Origin: Emticicia aquatilis
Lineage (GTDB): Bacteria; Bacteroidota; Bacteroidia; Cytophagales; Spirosomataceae
NCBI RefSeq assembly: GCF_014644295.1
Contig: NZ_BMKK01000001.1
Location: 682,001-746,000, forward strand
Direction: 5' to 3'
DNA length: 64,000 nucleotides
The translations under genes and the position numbers were made by a program. The notes under the pieces are model-generated. The model had not been told where the DNA came from, did no database searches, and worked only from the letters and a program-made list of their open reading frames with translations. Of this stretch, positions 58,673 to 64,000 are shown piece after piece. Position 1 is the first letter of the stretch. Each line of letters begins with the position of its first letter.

Positions 58673-59671
58673 ATGTTCATTAAAGACATAAAAGATTTTA
58701 AATCTGTGTTTGGTGGTGTTCAACGAAACATGGAGTGGGATACTTGGAAACCGTTCATCAATGAAGCTGAACAGTTTTATATTATCCCTGCTATTGGTGA
58801 TGAGCTATACACAGAGCTTGACGGATTGGTAAATGCGGCAACACCTAACCTAAATACTAAACAGGCCCGTTTGGTTAGCTATCTCAAAATTTCGATTGCG
58901 GCCTATGCTGATTATTGTGGTTGGTTCAGAATCCTTTTAGGCACTGGCGATGGCGGTAAAACTATCATCGCTCCAAAGGATATGCAAGCACCTGGCAAGT
59001 GGACAACAGTTGGCGGGCGTAAGGATGCTTTCAATCGAGGCGATAAATCTTTGGAAATGGCATTGGCATTTTTAGAAAAGAATGCAGACGACTTTTCAAC
59101 GTGGAAAGATTCACCGTTTTATACCATCATTCAAAAGCAATTCATTGCATCGGCCACAGAACTTACCGAGTTCTTCCCACATGCTGCACATAGCAGACGA
59201 ATGTTTCTTCAGCTAAAAGACTATCTAAAAAAAGCTCAAGAGAAGCATTTGAAAACTGTGATTGGCAGTGAGCAGCTCACGGCTTGGATTGCTAAAATCA
59301 GTAACGCCAACAGTAGTTTTAGTCCTGAAGAAGATGAAGCCTTTGAAATGGTAAGAAGTTATGTTACGAGAAAGGCTGTTTCGGATGCAATTCCATACTT
59401 GAATATTTCGGAAGACTGGCGTTTGATAGCTGAGTTTGATGGTATGCAAAGTGAGAACGTTTTACCCAAAGAACGCCGTGAAGAACTTGCTTTGAAGGAA
59501 AGTGAGTTGGCAGAAGGCTTTCGCAATGAATTGATTCGGCATCTGCAAACCTATGCTTCTGCTACGGTTTTTCCTGAATATTTTTCTTCAACGCTTTACA
59601 GCTCTCGTTTGGAGCGTAAAGCATCATCTAAGTTACCAAATTCTAAAGAAAACAAATATTTTGTATTATGA
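58673..59671 (+). CDS. Probable head-tail connector protein
   Basis: 332 residues starting three bases after the portal stop. MEWDTWKPFINEAEQFYIIPAIGDELYTEL and ARLVSYLKISIAAYADYCGW recall the DUF6712-type neck proteins of Bacteroidota phages; the rest is helical. It probably joins portal and tail. It overlaps the next gene by four bases. Confidence 0.6.
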   Translation: MFIKDIKDFKSVFGGVQRNMEWDTWKPFINEAEQFYIIPAIGDELYTELDGLVNAATPNLNTKQARLVSYLKISIAAYADYCGWFRILLGTGDGGKTIIAPKDMQAPGKWTTVGGRKDAFNRGDKSLEMALAFLEKNADDFSTWKDSPFYTIIQKQFIASATELTEFFPHAAHSRRMFLQLKDYLKKAQEKHLKTVIGSEQLTAWIAKISNANSSFSPEEDEAFEMVRSYVTRKAVSDAIPYLNISEDWRLIAEFDGMQSENVLPKERREELALKESELAEGFRNELIRHLQTYASATVFPEYFSSTLYSSRLERKASSKLPNSKENKYFVL

Positions 59672-60411
59672 AACCTACTGTCAGTACCACTGCCCCACCA
59701 CCTCCAATGAGAGTTGTAAAAACAATCAATGATGATTTTGCGAAAAAAGAACAGCAGTTGAAAGAACAGCTCGCTTCTTTAGACCAACAGAGAAAGCAAC
59801 AGGAAAACGCTTTAAAACAACAGGAAGCTGCTCGTATAATTCAACTTAGAGAAAATAGAGAAGCATTGTTGGAAGATGCACGCCAATTTGAAGAACTCTC
59901 ATTAAGAGCTGTTACAACCGAAGATAAAATCTTTTATGTTCAGGAAGCTCGTAATGCTCGAAAATCGGCAGCAGAAATCATATTGCCAGAAGATGCTACC
60001 ACTCAGACAAAAACATCGGTAGAGCAACCCGTTGCATTAGGTGTTTCTACTACTCAAGGAATTTGGGGTTTAATAATCCTTGCTTTAGCTACTGGACTTT
60101 TGTTTTGGGCTTATGGTATGTCTGATAATGAGAATGATTCTGCTGCTCGCATGATTAACAGTGGTGGAATGCGTTTTCTGTCAAACGTTTGGATGTCTCT
60201 TGGCTCATTAATATTTGGCTTTGCTATTCAATGGGCTTTATTCCCACAACAGTTTTTTTATTATCACTCAAAATTTAATACAGAAAGATGCTTACGAGAA
60301 GATTTTGTCAATCCAAGCAAAGAAGGTTTCTATCGTATTGCTTGTTGGTTTTTTACATTGGCATTGCCAATATGGGTGTTTGTCAGCATATTCCAAGTAA
60401 TACTGGCATAG
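59668..60411 (+). CDS. Coiled-coil membrane protein
   Basis: 247 residues: a Pro-rich start, a long charged coiled coil (about 20-85, Gln/Glu-rich) and three hydrophobic helices (about 131-150, 170-190, 221-243). It precedes the lysis enzyme and may be a holin or a membrane partner of lysis proteins. Its last 124 bases are shared with the endolysin gene in another frame. Confidence 0.5.
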   Translation: MKPTVSTTAPPPPMRVVKTINDDFAKKEQQLKEQLASLDQQRKQQENALKQQEAARIIQLRENREALLEDARQFEELSLRAVTTEDKIFYVQEARNARKSAAEIILPEDATTQTKTSVEQPVALGVSTTQGIWGLIILALATGLLFWAYGMSDNENDSAARMINSGGMRFLSNVWMSLGSLIFGFAIQWALFPQQFFYYHSKFNTERCLREDFVNPSKEGFYRIACWFFTLALPIWVFVSIFQVILA

Positions 60412-60884
60412 ATTCAAGAAAATGCGTTGTCGATTGGTGGGAAAGTCAATTGTATGTTAAAGAAAAAACAAACAGAAATGACAATCCCCAAATTGATGTG
60501 TACTTTAAAAATTTGGGGTTCAATACAACCAAATATTATTGGACACATAAAATGTGGTGTGCTGCCTTTGTTTCAAATGGTTATTTAGCTTGTGGCATAA
60601 AACTTCCTTTTAAGAATAGTCTCGCTCCTGCTGTTTTTAACTGGAATAATGCGAAAGCCTTTCATATTTCCAAGTTAGATGCAAAGCCCGGCGACGTAGT
60701 TACTTATACATGGGGAAGTCATATTGAAGGCATTAAAGAATGGATACCAAATCCAAAGTATCCATTCTTTACTCCAATTGGAGGTAATACAAAACCTCCA
60801 AAAGGAGTAGAAGGCACACAAGGTGTGTGGCAGAAGAATAGGTTAAAAGTTGAAGTCAGAAATGTAATCTCTTTAATTAAATGA
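60288..60884 (+). CDS. CHAP/NlpC-like endolysin with overlapping signal peptide
   Basis: 198 residues from ATG 60288. A basic stretch then a hydrophobic segment (LSYCLLVFYIGIANMGVCQ) forms a signal or signal-arrest sequence. The enzyme part has WCAAFVSNGYLACG (Cys nucleophile) and later KPGDVVTYTWGSHIEG with the His partner, the pattern of CHAP/NlpC-type amidases and endopeptidases that cut peptidoglycan. The signal is coded inside the preceding gene. A start at Met29 would lose the signal. Confidence 0.7.
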   Translation: MLTRRFCQSKQRRFLSYCLLVFYIGIANMGVCQHIPSNTGIDSRKCVVDWWESQLYVKEKTNRNDNPQIDVYFKNLGFNTTKYYWTHKMWCAAFVSNGYLACGIKLPFKNSLAPAVFNWNNAKAFHISKLDAKPGDVVTYTWGSHIEGIKEWIPNPKYPFFTPIGGNTKPPKGVEGTQGVWQKNRLKVEVRNVISLIK

Positions 60885-61150
60885 ATATTCAAAACAAACT
60901 TACATTGTGGCAACGCCTGACAGCTCCGTCGCCCAAGTTATTCGCCTTTATTTCAAAGCTGGCATTGTTAGCTGGAGCTGTTGCATTTTCGGTTGCAAAT
61001 TTCAATACGCAACTAAACTCGTTGGGTATTGATGTGCCTGTTATCTTGGTAAAGGTCGCCACCATTGCTCAGTGGGTTTCGGCTGGAGCTTTAGCCATTA
61101 GCAATTTGACAGTGGACTTCGACAAATACAAAAAGGATAACGCTCTTTAA
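60881..61150 (+). CDS. Putative holin
   Basis: 89 residues with two transmembrane helices (about 19-39 and 53-73) and a charged C-terminus. Its size and place after the endolysin fit a class II-type holin. The overlap with the endolysin is four bases. Holin families are too diverse for a firm call by motif. Confidence 0.58.
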   Translation: MNIQNKLTLWQRLTAPSPKLFAFISKLALLAGAVAFSVANFNTQLNSLGIDVPVILVKVATIAQWVSAGALAISNLTVDFDKYKKDNAL

Positions 61151-61162
61151 AACTCGGTCGCC

Positions 61163-61615
61163 ATGAATGTTTTACGCCTTTTTTTTGAAAAATGGAAACA
61201 TAGAATTATCCTGATAGGTGTTGCTATTCTATGTTTATTGCCCTCTTGGTTTTTATTTAATAAAAATCAAAAGTTAGACTCCAGTAATGAAAGTTTACAA
61301 GATTCGCTTGTTAACCATCAAATAAGTAGTCGAATAATGAAAACTCGATTGGACACCTTGACGGCCAACAATGTTAAACTTCGCTTAGAACTCATTCTCA
61401 ACGATTGCAATTCTTACAAAATACATGAAAAGATTCATTCTATTCCTGATGATAGCTTGCTTGTCTATGCCGATAGCATTTTGTCAAAACCAATCCCCCG
61501 AGCTGTTGGAAAGAAAAAAAGTAGAGATTTCGGAGCTACAATTAAGAAACTGCTTAGAATACCGAGAGCTTTACTTAGACCTAAAAGTGAAGGTTGTAGC
61601 GGCGAATGTGGGTAG
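61163..61615 (+). CDS. Rz-like inner-membrane spanin
   Basis: 150 residues. One N-terminal transmembrane helix (HRIILIGVAILCLLPSWFLF) is followed by a charged coiled-coil region (SNESLQDSLVNHQ) and a basic C-terminus (KKLLRIPRALLR). This layout is that of the Rz inner-membrane subunit. The second gene of the pair begins inside it in the +1 frame. Confidence 0.58.
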   Translation: MNVLRLFFEKWKHRIILIGVAILCLLPSWFLFNKNQKLDSSNESLQDSLVNHQISSRIMKTRLDTLTANNVKLRLELILNDCNSYKIHEKIHSIPDDSLLVYADSILSKPIPRAVGKKKSRDFGATIKKLLRIPRALLRPKSEGCSGECG

Positions 61616-61754
61616 AATGAATAGTGATAGTCTTTTGACAGTCAGTAATAAAAAGTACAACGATATTGTACCAAAATTAAAACAGTCAAAGGCTATCAAC
61701 TGGATTTTAGGCGGTGTTTCTGCTATTCTGACAACTATTATATTACTCAAGTAA
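61425..61754 (+). CDS. Rz1-like overlapping lysis protein
   Basis: 109 residues with its first 191 bases inside the Rz-like gene in the +1 frame. Signal peptide (MKRFILFLMIACLSMPIAFC) with Cys20 in a non-canonical lipobox (IAFC), a helical middle and a C-terminal membrane helix (INWILGGVSAILTTIILLK). The C-terminal helix is unlike lambda Rz1 and suggests a unimolecular spanin or other membrane anchoring. Confidence 0.52.
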   Translation: MKRFILFLMIACLSMPIAFCQNQSPELLERKKVEISELQLRNCLEYRELYLDLKVKVVAANVGRMNSDSLLTVSNKKYNDIVPKLKQSKAINWILGGVSAILTTIILLK

Positions 61755-62512
61755 TGGTCGCTACTTCGTATAAAGATTTGACTTCAAAGCAAATAAAAGA
61801 TGTTTTGCCTTTGGTTTTACAACTCAGAGGGCTTGGCAACAATGCTGATTTTGCTCTAATCTGCTTAGAAAAGATTTGTCAGTTATTTGGAATTACTATT
61901 GCTCAAGCTGAAAGTTTATCTTGGCTCTGGAAAACAAAGATTCAGCACCAACCATTTCGATTTGTACGTGTAGGTTGGCGTTTCTATTTTCTGCCCAAGG
62001 AAAACTACGTTGATACTTCGGGTATTGAAGTAGCAATGGCAAATATCTACTACCTTAGATTTTCCAAAAAAGGCAGCACTAATTTCGATGCTCTATCAGA
62101 TTTGTTAGCTGTTATCTGTCGGCCACTTCGTTGGGACTTTCTGTTTCGGAAGTTGCGAGCCGACTACGATGGCAATGACCGTGTACCTTATAATAGCATC
62201 CGAAGCGAACTTTCGGCCAAACATCTAAAAGCCTTACCAATAGGTGAGGCTTTTGCAATTCTACAATATTGGGAGAGCATGAATGAACAGTTTCTGAAAA
62301 GTTATTCAGAAGTATTTGATGCTGACGAAGGCACAAAACAACTGTTTGCCAACGGCGAAGGCTGGATAGCAACGCTTGAAGACGTCGCAAAGGATGGCGT
62401 ACATGGAAGTTTTGATGCAGTCTGTAACCTAAATATTCATACCACATTCATGTATTTGAAACATCGAAAGATTCAGTTCTTAGAACAGGTTCGACAATCA
62501 GAGAAAGATTAA
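61754..62512 (+). CDS. Hypothetical phage tail-region protein
   Basis: 252 residues starting on the last base of the previous stop. Helical, with WLWKTKIQHQPFRFVRVGWRF and RPLRWDFLFRKLRADYDG. Possibly a tail assembly or chaperone protein by position; no family recognised. Confidence 0.5.
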   Translation: MVATSYKDLTSKQIKDVLPLVLQLRGLGNNADFALICLEKICQLFGITIAQAESLSWLWKTKIQHQPFRFVRVGWRFYFLPKENYVDTSGIEVAMANIYYLRFSKKGSTNFDALSDLLAVICRPLRWDFLFRKLRADYDGNDRVPYNSIRSELSAKHLKALPIGEAFAILQYWESMNEQFLKSYSEVFDADEGTKQLFANGEGWIATLEDVAKDGVHGSFDAVCNLNIHTTFMYLKHRKIQFLEQVRQSEKD

Positions 62513-62524
62513 CCCTCACTAATT

Positions 62525-63010
62525 ATGTTGTTATCAGCAGATTTTGAAAGTTTTATTGACTACTTCAAGGAGTGGGCAGAAAATGACCCCGACATAAAGT
62601 TTTTCTTGTATGGGGGTGTTGAACTCGGCATCGATTACGCAACTGGCAATTCAAATTTTGAATATCCGTTTGCTTGGCTCGAACAGCCAGAGATTGAAAC
62701 CGAAGACAATGGAGCTGGTCAGCTCATGGAAAAATACGTATTTGGTGTTTCGGTTATTACTAAGGCAGACATGAGCGACCTCGAAGCTCAGAACCAAGGG
62801 AGCATCGAAACGATACGAATTCTTTATCGTTTGCAAAGAAAACTTCTTGCCGATAATAAAAAGAAAAACCGACGACCGACGGATATTGGTTTTGTTGAGC
62901 TTGATACCAACATGAGAAAAACCGAAGTCGATAGAGGTTGGGCAGGCAACCATCGAGGCTGGCGACTTGAAATCATTTTAAAATTAAACGCTAATACTAT
63001 ACTGTTATGA
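62525..63010 (+). CDS. Hypothetical phage tail-region protein
   Basis: 161 residues (MLLSADFESFIDYFKEWAEN). Mixed alpha/beta with VFGVSVITKADMSDLEAQ and GNHRGWRLEIILKLN near the end. Size and pattern resemble tail-completion/terminator proteins, a weak inference. It overlaps the next gene by four bases. Confidence 0.5.
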   Translation: MLLSADFESFIDYFKEWAENDPDIKFFLYGGVELGIDYATGNSNFEYPFAWLEQPEIETEDNGAGQLMEKYVFGVSVITKADMSDLEAQNQGSIETIRILYRLQRKLLADNKKKNRRPTDIGFVELDTNMRKTEVDRGWAGNHRGWRLEIILKLNANTILL

Positions 63011-64000
63011 TAATAGAAAGTTTAGTTGATTGCAATGCTATTGCTCTTGACATGACACGCAATAAGATTGTAGTCAATGTCTTGGCTTACGACCCTGTTG
63101 GCGTAATTAATAGAACAGGTTTGGAGTATTTTTTAGAAGTTTGGGTACCAAAAAGTTACAACTCAGGTACGTACAAACTTCTTGGCACACTCGAAGCCAG
63201 AGAAGAACCTAAGCAGATAAACGGCACGGTCGAATCATATGCAGGGGCTTTCTTTGAGATTAGTAACCTGCTCGATGGAATGCTCGAAACTACAAAGCCA
63301 TTATATGCTCAGGACCGTATAAGCGTTTGCCCATGTATGGTAACGCCCTACTACTGCATTGGTAAGGTTAAAAATAATGGTGTTGAAGTATATGCCAAAA
63401 CTTTTACAAGTAGATACGCCATTAAATCAGGAATTGCAGAGCGAGATTATGAACTATATAAGGATATTTTCTTTACTCAGTATATAGGTGGCAGCCGTAG
63501 ATTCTTGACCTATAAACCAATTACCTCAGTTATACAGGCAGGGCAAACAGAGTTTCTATCTTTTCTCACAAACTATGATGCCAATATCACAACTATAAAG
63601 CTCAAGATGGTTGCAAAAATGCTTGATGGTAGTGAAGTAATAACAACACCACAAGTATTGACAGGCATTTTACCAATGAATGTTTATACCATTCCGATTC
63701 AAACTGAAGATGAAAATTTAGCTTCGTGTTCAGTTTGGCTCTTGAACCAAAACAATGAGCGTATATCTGAAGTAAGAAATTATATTGTTGAGCAAAGGTA
63801 TAGAAGATTCAGCCGAAAAATTCTATTTGAAAACAGTTTGGGTGTTTTTGATACGTTTACTTTTTTTGGTGAAAGTGCAGAGAACCTTACTTTTAACCGT
63901 CAAATTGGTGAACAGTTTATTGGTTATGATTATTTAGCCGAAGCCTCCGAGTCCGTTGTTCGAGACGTCAGAGCGAGGCGAAAACTAAGTATTGCTATTG
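63007..64000 (+). CDS. Phage tail/baseplate-type structural protein (3' truncated)
   Basis: Open from ATG 63007 to the window end with no stop, so it is partial (331 visible codons). It begins MIIESLVDCNAIALDMTRN and is beta-rich. VWVPKSYNSGTYK, LPMNVYTIPIQTEDE and ENSLGVFDTFTFFGES are the notable stretches; the last pattern is common in Bacteroidota phage tail proteins that bind the host surface. It is coupled by ATGA to the preceding gene. Confidence 0.6.
   Translation, partial: MIIESLVDCNAIALDMTRNKIVVNVLAYDPVGVINRTGLEYFLEVWVPKSYNSGTYKLLGTLEAREEPKQINGTVESYAGAFFEISNLLDGMLETTKPLYAQDRISVCPCMVTPYYCIGKVKNNGVEVYAKTFTSRYAIKSGIAERDYELYKDIFFTQYIGGSRRFLTYKPITSVIQAGQTEFLSFLTNYDANITTIKLKMVAKMLDGSEVITTPQVLTGILPMNVYTIPIQTEDENLASCSVWLLNQNNERISEVRNYIVEQRYRRFSRKILFENSLGVFDTFTFFGESAENLTFNRQIGEQFIGYDYLAEASESVVRDVRARRKLSIAI

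Larger units (their letters stand above)
30961..64000. mobile_element. Tailed-phage prophage (right end outside window)
   Basis: A continuous phage gene set (repressor, primase, protease, scaffold, capsid, terminase, portal, lysis, tail) follows a tRNA-derived att remnant at 30961-30983. No integrase, tail tape measure or intact tRNA is seen, so the element continues past the right edge. All replication, head, packaging and lysis modules look intact, with no frameshifts noticed, so it may be functional. Confidence 0.9.

Overview
The window looks like a chromosome segment from a Bacteroidota bacterium of the order Cytophagales (Spirosomaceae or Emticicia/Arcicella-like; this placement is inference). 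Base composition is AT-rich. Host genes include a type IX secretion (T9SS) C-terminal sorting domain, a histone H1-like Hc1 protein, a serine palmitoyltransferase, DUF4369/TlpA-type thioredoxins and fasciclin, SbtA and Uma2 proteins. Promoters follow the Bacteroidota pattern TTTG, 19-21 bp, TAnnTTTG.

Positions 1-30916 are ordinary chromosome: single genes and short operons with many clear hairpin terminators. They hold a truncated membrane glycosyltransferase-like gene, a secreted M4 metallopeptidase with T9SS tail, Gfo/Idh/MocA oxidoreductase, Hc1, sphingolipid synthase, biotin carboxylase, two periplasmic thioredoxin-fold proteins, a sialate esterase, an ElyC/YdcF protein, phosphofructokinase, a 977-residue repeat-rich surface protein, thioesterase, PAP2 phosphatase, FAD oxidoreductase, Ldh-family dehydrogenase, fasciclin protein, patatin and SbtA-like permease.

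From about 30961 to beyond the right edge lies a tailed-phage prophage. Its left boundary is the 3-prime end of a proline-type tRNA gene (minus strand) followed by the host terminator. The intact tRNA and the integrase should therefore lie past 64000. Going rightwards: a leftward immunity region (31106-32328) with an operator/promoter switch; a tightly packed early operon (32459-37604) with a large TOPRIM primase/helicase-like protein and a phage Hc1 homologue; four coupled genes with perfect Shine-Dalgarno sites (37753-39478); a 590-base AT-rich non-coding tract; a regulator candidate followed by 21-bp iterons; tail/baseplate-like genes (40786-42173); secreted small proteins and a LytTR protein; head genes (protease, scaffold, capsid, 43589-46537); a repeat protein; a candidate structured RNA (47384-47514); nuclease, kinase, ParB-like and glycosyltransferase genes (48352-51024); an accessory island with its own promoter family (51236-54721) including a truncated N6-methylase and a SymE-like protein; terminase and portal (54790-58669); a lysis cassette with overlapping genes (59668-61754); and tail genes running off the end.

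The strongest undescribed signals are regulatory. Five late transcription units share one promoter architecture with exact spacing. Three accessory units share a second promoter family. Several promoter elements sit inside terminator hairpins. A dedicated promoter appears to drive a pseudoknotted three-way-junction RNA. Four consecutive genes use 9-nt perfect Shine-Dalgarno sites at identical spacing, unusual for this phylum. A kinase/ParB/glycosyltransferase trio suggests possible phage DNA modification. All functional calls were read from the sequence by eye; no searches were run.
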